NCBI GenBank assembly: GCA_963575745.1 | Contig: CAUYUJ010012080.1 | Span: 437,647 to 458,513 of the forward strand | DNA from: Prorocentrum cordatum | Taxonomy: Eukaryota > Sar > Dinophyceae > Prorocentrales > Prorocentraceae | Reading direction: 5' to 3' | Length of the DNA: 20,867 nucleotides | Shown: positions 8,095-16,440 of the stretch, piece by piece | How positions within the stretch are numbered: the stretch's first letter is position 1 | Layout: the number at the start of each line of letters is the position of its first letter | Notes under the pieces: model-generated | What the model was told of the DNA's origin: nothing | Database searches by the model: none | The model's input: the letters and a program-made list of their open reading frames with translations, nothing else | Program-made: the position numbers and the translations under genes

Positions 8095-8259
8095 CATGAA
8101 CATTCAGTCGGGCGCGTGCCCGTACCAGGGGGATTCTGGGCGAAAAAAAAGGTGCTCCAAAAACACCCCTCAATGGGCCAAGATATTCGTTCCCGGGTTA
8201 TGTTTGACTGTTTTTGAATATTCCTCCTGTGGAGGGACACGCCCGACTTAACATGAACA
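8095..8259 (+). mobile_element. Introner-like MITE, copy B (149 bp, perfect 8-bp target duplication)
   Basis: The element spans 8103-8251, from TTCAGTCGGGCGCGTGCC to GGGACACGCCCGACTTAA. It is flanked by identical CATGAACA at 8095-8102 and 8252-8259. The internal GACTGTTTTTGAATATTCC matches other copies. It sits in A-rich, non-coding sequence next to the foldback at 8258, so this copy is unlikely to act as an intron of a coding exon. Confidence 0.9.
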
Positions 8260-8400
8260 AAAGCATAAACTTTTGGCGCTCCGCGCGGATTTCTTGGATC
8301 TGCGCTGGACCCCCCCTCCCCTGGCGCGCGGAGCGCGCCAGGGGCGCCGCCGGAGGCGCCGCCAGAGGGGCCCATCGCAAAACGAATAAATCCGCGAAAA
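8258..8400. mobile_element. Foldback family member, copy 2 (one arm intact)
   Basis: CATAAACTTTTGGCGCTCCG and CGCGGATTTCTTGGATCTGC match the arm of the elements at 7060 and 10034. The rest is a GCGCC-rich palindromic spacer (CCTGGCGCGCGGAGCGCGCC), and the second arm is reduced to scattered words. Confidence 0.7.
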
Positions 8401-8413
8401 CTTGCCATCTTTT

Positions 8414-8648
8414 GAGCAGGAACCGACCGTCCCGGCATTCCTATAGTCTTACCACGAAATGTTCCTAGAACCCAACGATGTTCTAAGAAGAAAAGCAATG
8501 TTCTTAGAACGTAAGCCTCATGCGTTAAAACAAGACAGTCCCAGCCAGAAGTGTTCTAAGAACATCTCGTGGACACCGCAACAGGTTCTCAGAGTATTGT
8601 TTGGTAGGGCTAGAGGCACGCCGGGACGCTTCGCCACTGCTCGACAGC
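8414..8648 (+). repeat. TGTTCTTAGAACA palindrome-rich repeat, copy 3
   Basis: GAGCAGGAACCGACCGTCCC through ATGTTCCTAGAACCC, GATGTTCTAAGAA, ATGTTCTTAGAACG, GTGTTCTAAGAACATC, and then CGCTTCGCCACTGCTCGACAG. Order and spacing match the copies at 6185 and 10623. Confidence 0.88.
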
Positions 8649-8790
8649 CGTTGGATCTCTTCGGGATGGGGCAGCGTCGGCAGAGCCTGCCGAGGACCTG
8701 CAGAGCCTGCGCGTGGCTGGGGGCCGCGGGCGGGCGGCGCGCAGCGAGCGCGGGCGGCGGCCGTGCCCCCCCGCGGGGGCCCGCGCCCCT

Positions 8791-8936
8791 CGCCAGCATG
8801 TCCCCCTACAGGCGGATTTTGGACGAAAGGTGAAACACATACTCCCAAAAAGTATTCAAAAATAGGCAACGCATACTCAAAACATGGTTCCCGGACTATT
8901 TTTTGACTATTTTTGAATCGTCCATGCCCGAGTGAA
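8791..8936 (+). mobile_element. Introner-like MITE, copy C (decayed)
   Basis: TGTCCCCCTACAGGCGGATT and CCGGACTATTTTTTGACTAT with TTTTTGAAT are family hallmarks. The left AGTCGGG is degraded, the right CTCCTGTAGAGGGAC is deleted, and no target duplication is visible. Confidence 0.7.
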
Positions 8937-9050
8937 CCATAGCCCCTGCGTTTTTCGGTTTCCCGCGCCTTTGCTTGATGCGATGGTGCGCGACGCTCCT
9001 CGGTGATCCTCGCGCCAGGGGGAAAAACACACACACACACACACGTTCTC
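8937..9050. repeat. Decayed 116-bp element piece with short (AC)n
   Basis: TTTTTCGGTTTCCCGCGC and GACGCTCCTCGGTGATCCTC followed by GGAAAAACACACAC parallel the interior of the 6939 element. The AC run covers about 9027-9043. Confidence 0.5.
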
Positions 9051-9084
9051 AAACGGTGCCAAGACATATAGAGGCCTCCTGGAC

Positions 9085-9235
9085 GGGGTCGGAGGATCGC
9101 GCCGCATCGGCGATGCATCGGCGATGCACCGGCGACGTCGCGTCGGCGATGCATCGGCGATTGAAGAGAATCGGGCCCCACATCGCGCCGCATCGCCGAT
9201 ACATCGGCGTGCATGCGGCGCGATCCTCCGACCCC
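9085..9235. mobile_element. Foldback element with perfect 23-bp arms, rich in ATCGGCGAT
   Basis: The 23-bp left arm at 9085-9107 (begins GGGGTCGGAGG) is the exact reverse complement of 9213-9235. The 105-bp interior holds repeated GCATCGGCGATGCATCGGCG words in both orientations. It is related to the repeats at 848-1030 and 3528-3610. Confidence 0.9.
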
Positions 9236-9435
9236 ATCTACAACACATACGTCCCAAGCCACTTGGGGATGGACGGGTCAGCCACGCGGAGAGGACGGCG
9301 GACAAGCACACGACGGACTCCTAACGTCTGCGGCTGGCTCCCCCGCCAGATCTCATGCGCGGCCAGCATATCCCCGTATCCGCACCCTCGCGGTCTGGAT
9401 TCCGGCGCGGGATCCTGCGGACACGCGTGCGAGGC
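9236..9435. other. Unassigned region
   Basis: GC-rich sequence with short open frames. I see no element or gene I can support. Confidence 0.35.
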
Positions 9436-9590
9436 GGGGATTTATCCACATCCACCGCCTGGGAACCAGCGTCCTGGTGCCCCAGCAAGCGGTGGATATG
9501 TATGTATTTCGGCCCCCGGGTGCCCGAGCATGTCCATATCCACCGCCTGCCGAGGCTACGAAAACTGACCCTCCAGGCGGTGGTCATGTA
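9436..9590. repeat. Cluster of four alternating CCACCGCCTG inverted repeats
   Basis: ATCCACCGCCT (9450-9460), GCGGTGGATATG (9489-9500), CATATCCACCGCCTG (9535-9549) and CAGGCGGTGGTCATG (9574-9588) alternate in orientation. They can form two adjacent hairpins, or one larger one. Confidence 0.8.
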
Positions 9591-9755
9591 TAATTTCCCG
9601 CCGCGAAGCGCGGTCGCACGGATACGTCCCACGCGGGGCCTCCGCGAGACAGAGCCCCACGACATACACGGCGTCGCGACCCCGGGGGCCCAGCCCGCGA
9701 GCATGCGTCAAGGTTTTTGTTCGCCCACGAGCCTCCTCGCGGTGAGAGGGGGCGG

Positions 9756-9894
9756 AGGGTGAAGGAGGAGGAGGAGGAGGAGGACGACGAAAAGGAGGAG
9801 GAGGAGGAGGAGGAGGAGGAGGAGGAGGAGATGAGAGGGGGGAGGAGGAGAGAGTAGGAGGAGGGAGGAGGAGGAGGAGGAGAAGGAGGAGGGA
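9756..9894. repeat. (GGA)n microsatellite
   Basis: GGA triplets with interruptions (ACGACGAAA, TGAGAGGGG). It gives poly-Glu, poly-Arg or poly-Gly frames on this strand and poly-Ser, poly-Leu or poly-Pro on the other. Confidence 0.95.
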
Positions 9895-10033
9895 GCTGCG
9901 GGGCACCCGTGGGGGGCGAGCCTCCCCCGACATCCCCCCAATCAATCGCCGCGGGGAGGGCACGGCGGAGGGCCTCTGGCAGCTGCTACGGCCTCTGGGG
10001 GCCCCTGCCAGGCCCCAGGTAGAAAACAAACAT

Positions 10034-10144
10034 ACCATAAACATAAACTTTCAGCGCTCCGCGCGGATTCCTTGGATCTGCGCCGGGGCCTCGGCGCGGA
10101 TCCAAGAAATCCGCGCGGAGCGCCCAACAAATATGTTTATGGCG
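10034..10144. mobile_element. Foldback element (CCGCGCGGATTTC family), copy 3, compact
   Basis: Arms of about 50 bp: ACCATAAACATAAACTTTC, GCGCTCCGCGCGGATTCC and TTGGATCTGCGCCG on the left, mirrored by CGGCGCGGATCCAAGAAATC and GTTTATGGCG on the right. The spacer is only a few bases, so it is almost a perfect hairpin. Confidence 0.9.
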
Positions 10145-10156
10145 TTTTTTCTTTTT

Positions 10157-10447
10157 CGGCCAGGGCCGTCCGCAAAGCGGCTCGGGAGGGAGCCGGTCCC
10201 GGGGGCAGGGGCCCAGGCCTCTGGGGCGCAACGCCGCAAAACAGTCCCGACGAGGCACCTTCTGGGTGCCGTGCCTGCGGCGCCTGCGCGTCGTGGCCAC
10301 CTCCGCGCTGGCCTTCCGACGCCGCGTGCATCGTTCCGCCTCGTGAGCGCACTGCACACGGAAAAATCCTGCGTCCGGATCGTTTTGCACGCCGCAGATC
10401 TGTTGCAACCCACAGAGTACTACAACATAGCCCTCCAGACCTATGGA
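10157..10447 (+). CDS. Candidate exon, unknown protein (plus strand)
   Basis: Not recognised. A forward frame is open from the edge of the foldback element and looks like a folded protein: TRHLLGAVPAAPARRGHLRA, then ALHTEKSCVRIVLHAADLL and QPTEYYNIALQTYGP. About three-quarters of third positions are G or C. The hydrophobic/charged alternation around RIVLHAADLLQP suggests a helix. The region ends where the pyrimidine-rich module (10450) begins. That module ends in CCCCGCAG|GACACC at 10586, so this could be an exon followed by an intron and a short next exon (DTKCGRFGAASLK) before the palindrome repeat at 10623. No donor site was fixed. The opposite strand is also open but Arg/Ser-rich. Confidence 0.38.
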
Positions 10448-10449
10448 CC

Positions 10450-10586
10450 ATATTTTCACATATTTTCTGGGTTTTCGTCTGCCCCCCCACTTCCCATATT
10501 TTCCAATCTTTTCCTCGGAGTTGACGATTAATTGTGTCTGTATGTTTTTTCCCCTCCTGACTCCTCGCCCGCCCCCCGCCCCGCAG
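10450..10586 (+). repeat. Pyrimidine-rich dispersed module, copy 2 (possible intron)
   Basis: TATTTTCTGGGTTTTCGTCTG, CCCCCCCACTTCCCATATTTT and GTTGACGATTAATTGTGTCTG match copies 1 and 3. It ends in a pyrimidine tract and CCCCGCAG, then GACACC. Confidence 0.6.
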
Positions 10587-10622
10587 GACACCAAATGCGG
10601 CCGATTCGGCGCGGCCAGTCTC

Positions 10623-10850
10623 AAGCAGGGACCGACAGTCCTGGCATTCCTACCACGACATGTTCTTAGAACCCAGAAATGTTTTAGAACAAAAACAATG
10701 TTCTCAGAACGTGAGCCCGATGTGTTAAAACAAAACAATATGGGCCAGACATGTTCTAAGAACATGTCGTAGAAGCCAGAACAGGTTCTTAGAACATTGT
10801 CTGGTGGGTCTATAGGCACCCATGACGCTTCGCCACTGCTTGACAGTCTG
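10623..10850 (+). repeat. TGTTCTTAGAACA palindrome-rich repeat, copy 4
   Basis: Sites at 10661-10672, 10680-10690, 10699-10710, 10751-10765 (ATGTTCTAAGAACAT, perfect) and 10784-10797. The tail is GGTGGGTCTATAGGCACC, then CTTCGCCACTGCTTGACAG. Confidence 0.88.
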
Positions 10851-10927
10851 TCGCCAATTTTGGCGTCTCGCCGACGCTTGACCCCTGAAGCTTCATCCCC
10901 GTGGCCCTTCGGACACGAAGAAGGCAT

Positions 10928-11060
10928 CTGCACACCGCCACCGGGCCTGGCCAGGGCCATAGTGGACCCTGGCATGGTGTGCACGCCCCCCTGGCCGAGA
11001 CGAGACGCTCCATACACCATCCCAGGGCGCAGGATGGCGCTGGCGGGGCCCGGTGTGTGA
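10928..11060. repeat. GCCTGGCCAGGGCC dispersed repeat, copy 2
   Basis: CACACCGCCACCGGGCCTGG, CCAGGGCCATAGTGGACCC and TGGCATGGTGTG parallel 4281-4352. A further inverted partial copy (CATACACCATCCCAGG to GGCCCGGTGTGTG) lies at 11010-11060. Confidence 0.55.
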
Positions 11061-11417
11061 ATGCAGCTGGATGCATTCTGCGGATCGGAGATCGAGCTTG
11101 GGCACGGAGCAGACGGGCCCTGAGGGAAGCGGCTCCTGAACCCCAGGGCCCTCCGACCAGCCTGTCCTCCTGATCGGTTTTGTGGACCGTCCTGGGGCCC
11201 GTGGAGGACCCCAGGAGGCCCAATAGACAACGGACAGCTCAGGACCCGCCGGCATCGTGGCGAGCGCCCCCCGGGCTCCCCCTCGCCGCTCGAGGGGGGG
11301 CCTCGCTGCCGACGCGCGGCGCCGAGATGGAGCTCCCGCTGTCCAGCCTCGCCAGCGAAGGAGGCCTGGCACGGAGGGCCATGTGCCGGATTTGTTTGCT
11401 GAGAACGAGAAAGAGAA

Positions 11418-11471
11418 GGCGACGCCGACAACGACGACGACGCCACCGACGCCGACGCAGAAGCCAACGAA

Positions 11472-11507
<36 letters not shown>

Positions 11508-11513
11508 AACGAC

Positions 11514-11552
<39 letters not shown>

Positions 11553-11620
11553 GAAGAAGACGACGATAGCGAGGGCGAGGGCGAGGACTAGGACGTCGAC
11601 GATGACGACGCTCAGCTCGG
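11418..11620. repeat. (GAC)n microsatellite
   Basis: A GAC/ACG triplet array with GCC, GAA and AAC variants, purest at 11470-11545. It produces long Arg, Thr, Val and Asp frames without coding meaning. Confidence 0.95.
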
Positions 11621-12515
11621 GCCGGGGCGGGCGAGGGAGGGGGATAGCCGAGGGAGGGGCCAGCAAATCGGCCGCCTGCCGCTGTTTGTATCCAGCGCCT
11701 CCCGGTGCCAGGGTCGCCCGTGCGTGGAGGGGAACGCCCGGCAAGGGGCCGAAAGACCATATGCATTTTGGCAGATGGTGTGACCCCCCCTGGCGGAATT
11801 CTCGTCCGACCCGAGAGGTAGTGATGAGAGAGGCGGAAATCCCCCAAAGCATAGCAGTGCCAAACAATGCAATGCTATCTTTTGTTCGGTATTGCTTGGC
11901 GTTGCTTAGCACAGCTTGGTATTATTTGGCACTTCACGACTTCCGAGGACCGCCGAATGAACACCGAGAAACCGGGCCGACTAAGGAACTAAGATCCAAG
12001 AACCCGATGAACCCCGCGGACCCCCCCCCCAAGGAACGGCATCGCATCCACTCGTTCATTAACAAGCAGGCGAACGCCTTGGGCAAAGCCTGATTGGAGA
12101 AGAACGGGCCCGGGTGAACAAAACAACTGCCCCTAGGAAGGAGTCGAGACCTCCAGGGCTTCACGTCAGGAACAACTTGTGACGTCGAGCGCTTGTTTCT
12201 CCTTCTCCGCCTCAAAGGAGGAAATAGGATCACTTTGCTGTTCTTCTAATTCGCCCTTTTGGGGCTACCAAGGGTCCATGGTCGCCATGGCTGGATCCGC
12301 CTTGAAATCCTAGTCGGGACGGGCTCCCGGACAGGTCCTGGGGGCCATGAACAGGATGCGATGGCGGGGCGGTATGAACAACGTGGTGTGGCGGGATGGC
12401 TTTGGCACGGTACGGGATCAGGGTGTGGGCCAGCGATTTGGTGAGGGCAATGAAGGGTGAAGGCCGAGCTCCCGAGAGAGGGCCGCCTTCATTGCCCCCC
12501 ATGCGCCCGAGACAT
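11621..12515. other. Unassigned region; one AT-richer hairpin
   Basis: No gene is supported. At 11857-11932 GTGCCAAA and TTTGGCAC bracket a patch with repeated GCAATGC/GCTTGG words that can fold back. A short forward frame ending INKQANALGKA (stop at 12093) lacks an acceptor or codon signal. The rest is moderate GC with no family found elsewhere in the window. Confidence 0.35.
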
Positions 12516-12686
12516 GAGTAGCCTTAGGTCGGGCGTGTCCCCCTACAGGGGGCTTTTGGATGAACAGAAATAATGCAAAAAGACCCTCAATTGTCAAAAA
12601 ATAATCAAAAAATCGTCCCCTGATTATTTTTTGATTATTTTTGAATATTCCTCCTGTAGAGGGACAGGCCCAACTTAAGAGTAACA
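12516..12686 (+). mobile_element. Introner-like MITE, copy D (155 bp, 8-bp target duplication, 6/8)
   Basis: The element spans 12524-12678, from TTAGGTCGGGCGTGTCCCCC to GGACAGGCCCAACTTAA. Flanks GAGTAGCC (12516-12523) and GAGTAACA (12679-12686) match at 6 of 8 positions. The internal ATAATCAAAAAATCGTCCCC and TGATTATTTTTTGATTATTT face each other, so most of the element folds into one hairpin. No AG|G sits in the duplication and no frame restoration was found here. Confidence 0.88.
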
Positions 12687-13619
12687 CCTGGGTTCCAGTA
12701 CGGGCACCGACCGATGGCCATCCATGGCCCGCTGACAGCCGTGGACTCGACGACAGGGCCGTGGCCGCCCTCTCTCAGGGACCACGCTGGTCCGACAGGC
12801 GCCTGGTCCGTGGCCTGCATGTCTCTTCCTTCTCGTCTTGCTCCCCCTCTCGCTGTTCTCGTGTATTGGTCCAGGCAGCTGTAGATAGCTATGTGGAGGG
12901 TGGGTGGAGCAGAGAGGTGGGAGAAGGGAGGAAGGAAGGGGGGCGGGAGAGGAATGGGAGGCTGCACGCGCCTGCGTCTGGGAGAGGCACCCGCGGCGAA
13001 AGACGGAGACGCCGCAGGCTGAAGCTCCTCGAAGTGGGCCACGTTGGGCTTGTCTGCGTCCTGGCCAGACCAGCCCAAAGATGGGCGAGGGGAGTCGAGA
13101 GAGCGAGGGTAAAAGCCACGGGCTTTCAGCACACTGCCCAGCTTAAGTTTCTCGGGCCAGAAATCGCTTCAAACCCAAGCCCACAGCCTGCAACGTCAAT
13201 TAACCAGGGCCCCTCACAGTGAAACTGTGAATACGCAACACGTGCTTTTCATCCATCAAGAACGGCTTACAAATCCGAAAGAGCCACAAGCCATCATGGG
13301 AACCAGAGCGCAACCACATGCGTGTGGGTAGCTACCCTTCGTCTCAGCCGAGCGCTGTCACGAGCCCGTGGGTTCCAAGGTATTTCAGGGAGGGTTTATC
13401 ATCAGATTGCACTTGGCACTCAAAGCTCTTGACTGCCCTTGCTCTTCCGATTGCTGCCATCAGCTCGACCCTGCCACTGCCAAACCTTACCAAGAAGAAA
13501 CCAGCCACCACACTCTTCTGCCATGTGCTGCCCTCCCAGCCAATGGTTCCACATCATGGGTAAAAGTGGCCCAGGGACATACACACAGATAAATAAATAC
13601 ACATGCAACGATTCTCATG
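12687..13619. other. Unassigned region
   Basis: Contains a weakly coding-like forward frame at 12687-12815 (LDDRAVAALSQGPRWSDRRL), a GGA/GGG-rich patch at 12895-12960, and then AT-richer sequence from 13200. Nothing is firm enough to call a gene. Confidence 0.35.
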
Positions 13620-13697
13620 TTTGTTCAATATTTTCTGGATGGTCGTCTCCCCCCCACTTCCCATACGCTTCACATGTTCTCCTGGGGCCCGACGATT
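13620..13697 (+). repeat. Pyrimidine-rich dispersed module, copy 3
   Basis: TTCAATATTTTCTGGATGG, TCGTCTCCCCCCCACTTCCC and GCCCGACGATTAG match copies 1 and 2. Here no acceptor follows at the same distance. Confidence 0.6.
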
Positions 13698-13839
13698 AGT
13701 TCCCAGCCATCCTGTGGTGTTGAGCTTTGAAGAGACAGCGCCCTGCGTATCCTCCTTTCCTCTCCTCCTTCCTCCTCCCCCTGTTCCCTTTTCCCATTCT
13801 TGCCTCTGCCCTCCGCAGAACCACAATTTCAGTGCACCC

Positions 13840-15440
13840 AGTACAACGCTTCGTGGCCCCAGAGGGAGTTCCATTGAAGGCCCCTGTGGCTGTGATCACA
13901 TGAATCCCGCGCCACCCTTCACGGCGTTTCGTGGCCCTATAAGGAGCTCCACCGAAGGCCCCTGTGGATGTGATTACATGCGTCGCCACCCATTTCGGCA
14001 CACCCCTCACACGCTTCGTGGCCCAATTTGGTATTTTCACCCTCCCGGTAAAGCGTTTCGTGGCCCCTTAGGGAGCTCCACCGAAGGCCCCAGTGGCTGT
14101 GATCACATGCGCCCCCGCTCGTCATTTCGTTACACCCCTCACACGCTTCGCGGCCTCCATGACGAGCCCAGCCGAAGGCCCCAGTGGCTGTGATCACATG
14201 CGTTCCAGCCCCCTCGGCACACCCCTCACACGCTTCGCGGCCCCATTGGGAGCTCCACCGAAGGCCCCAGTGGATGTGACCACATGCGGCCCCGCCACCA
14301 ATGTTGGCACATCTCTCACACGCTTCGTAGCCCCTTAGGGAGCTCCACCGAAGGATCCAGTGGCTGTGATCACATGCGCCCGCGCCCTCTATTTCGGGAC
14401 ACCCCTCACACGCTTCGTGGCCAAACAGTGAGCTCCACCGAAAGCCCCGGCGGCTGTGATCGCATGCGTCCCCGTCACCAATTTCGGTACACCCCTCAAA
14501 CGCTTCGCGGCCCCCACAGGAAGCTCCACAAAAGGCCCCAGTGGCTGTGATCACATCCGTCTCCGCTCCCCATTCCAGAACACCCCTGACACGCTTCGCG
14601 GCCCCATTGGGAGCTCCACCGAAAGCCCCAATGGCTGTGATCACATGCGCCCCGGCCACCAATGTCGGCACATCTCTCACACGCTTCGCGGCCCCAAAAG
14701 GAGCTCCATCGAAATCGAAGGCCCCAGTGGCTGTGATCACATGCGCCCCCGCCACCCACTTCGGCACACCCCTCACACGCTTCGTGGCTCCATAGGGAAC
14801 TCTACCGAAGGCTCCAGTGGCTGTGATCACATGCGCCCCCGCCCTCCATGTCGGCACAACCCTCACACGCTTCGCGGCCCCCACAGGAAGCTCCACCGAA
14901 GGCCCCAATGGATGTGATCACATGCGGCGTCCCCGCCACCCATTTCGGCTCACCCCCCACACCCTTCGTGGTCCCACAGGGAGCTCCATCGAAGGCCCCA
15001 GTAGCTGTGATCACATGCGCCCCCGCCACCCACTTCTGCACATTCCTCACATGCTTCGTGGCCCCATAGGGAGCCCCACCGAAGGCCCCAGTGGCTGTGA
15101 TCACATGCGTCCCCGCTCTTCATTTCGGCACAAGGCTCACACGCTTCGCGGCCCCCATGACGAGCCCAGCCGAAGGCCCCGGTGGCTGTGATCACATGCG
15201 TCCCCGCCACCCTTTTCGGCACACCCCTCACGCGAGTCGCGGCCTCATCGGGAACTCCACCGAAGGCCCCAGTGGCTGTGATCACATGCGTCCCCACCAC
15301 CCATGCTGGCACACCCCTCACACGTTTCGTGGCCTGTAGGAAGCGCCACCGAAGGCCCCAGTGGCTGGGCCCGCAAGCGTCCCCGCCAACCATTTCGGCA
15401 CACCCAACGCTTCGTGCCCCCATAGGGAGCTCCACCGCAG
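13840..15440. repeat. 90-bp tandem satellite array, about 19 units
   Basis: Unit landmarks are ACGCTTCG(C/T)GGCCCC, GGAGCTCCACCGAAGGCCCC, AGTGGCTGTGATCACATGCG and CATTTCGGCACACCCCTCAC. Spacing of the CGCT landmark is 90 bp for most units, with variants of 85-96 and one truncated unit of 42 bp near 14012-14054. The unit is exactly 30 codons, so 30-residue repeats appear in several frames on both strands (for example GCDHMRPRHPFRHTP or CDHSHWGLRWSSL). Indels not divisible by three break every frame, and codon-position bias is flat, so I treat it as satellite DNA. Each full unit carries the palindrome TGTGATCACA. Confidence 0.95.
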
Positions 15441-16440
15441 AGGATACGCACTACTGCGGTATTCACAACTGCGTATGGCTGGGTCCTTCGCCAGGATGTG
15501 TGTTTGTGTGTGCTGTTCCCTCTTGAATTGGGTCTCACATTGTGGTGGCATTTCCCTCCAAATCGTTGCTAGGTCGCCCACAAGCCAGAGGGGGGTGGGC
15601 AGGGAAGGCAAGGCTTACGAGCTATCATCCGCAAGCCTTATCGTCCGCAGTGGGCTGTCTGCTGCCTTCCTCCGCTCCTTACATGCCTCCTGATCCCTTA
15701 ACATCGCGTCGCGGCGTGGGAGCCTCTTCCGCTCCGACGCGCATATAGATCCCCTCCTGCGGCGGGTGGTTCGATTCCCGCTGGATGCGCCATTGCATCG
15801 CGCGCCGCGCCTGCTTGCCCCCCCCTCTCTCTTCAGGCCCTCCTGTCCTGCAAGTCTCGCCGCAACGCTACACCGCCAGGTGGCTTTATTCGAAAGGTCA
15901 TCGTTGAGCGACCCCTTCAAAATTGAGATGCGCAGCGGGCACTCGTTGCTGAACGGCCCCCCGCCCGCGCACCTCGATGCGCTGGCTTCGCCTTTGCATG
16001 GCGGGGAAAGTTCCCCGCTTCGCGCCTTCAACTTCCCCCCCCCTTGCTCCATGCCGCCATACCTGGTTTCACCTCCAGGGGCATCAGGTGTTCATGAGAA
16101 TCGCATGGCAATAGCCTGGCATAGATCAGAACACCCCCCCTGCGAGTCTAAAGCGCGGGCCGTTATCCTCCCCCCTTCCATTGTCCTCGCTGCCTTCCCT
16201 GGACCCGCCACCGTGCCAACGCCACGTTAAGGCGAGATCTGCACGACCATCGCGCCCAAGACGGCCCAAGAGACTTCTCGGGACTGGCGGAAGTTCCTCT
16301 GCCGTGGCGGGGTTTGCCGCAGGCAGCAAGAAAATGGCAAGGTAGCCCCCCGGAGTGAGTGACGACGCATCAATCCTCCTTCTGCTGGCCTGCGTCGAGC
16401 TGCTTTGGGGGCCCTTCCAATGAAGCGGGCCTTTATTCAC
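15441..16440. other. Unassigned region with a tRNA-3'-end look-alike
   Basis: Both strands have open frames of about 145-155 codons (15766-16230 plus, 15615-16052 minus), neither recognisable nor clearly biased. GGTTCGATTCCCGCTGGATG followed by CGCCA (15768-15792) has the spacing of a tRNA T-loop, acceptor 3' strand, discriminator and CCA. The 5' T-stem strand and the 5' acceptor strand do not pair, so no tRNA is called. Confidence 0.35.

Noticed and set aside
7060-8400. CRISPR-like or bacterial features among the repeats
   Set aside because: The repeats are inverted, of unequal size and spacing, with no regular spacers; the sequence is eukaryotic in character.
8643-8798. Possible minus-strand exon in a GC-rich island
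   Set aside because: High G/C at third positions, but both strands read similarly, and there is no acceptor or donor at either edge, which abut two repeat elements.
10849-10869. Resemblance to the dinoflagellate spliced leader around GTCGCCAATTTTGGCGTCTC
   Set aside because: Only the central TTTTGGC-like part is similar. It is explained by a small hairpin (CGCCAATTTTGGCG), and the rest of the leader is absent.
9986-11542. A 518-codon minus-strand ORF
   Set aside because: It crosses a GAC microsatellite, the palindrome-rich repeat, and a foldback element, all non-coding families, and starts as poly-Ser.
12687-12815. Possible plus-strand exon after copy D
   Set aside because: Some codon bias, but no frame continuity across copy D and no splice-like border; too short to support.
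13937-14908. A 323-codon minus-strand Cys/His repeat ORF
   Set aside because: The 90-bp unit leaves several frames open on both strands, indels break the frame before the array ends, and codon-position bias is flat.
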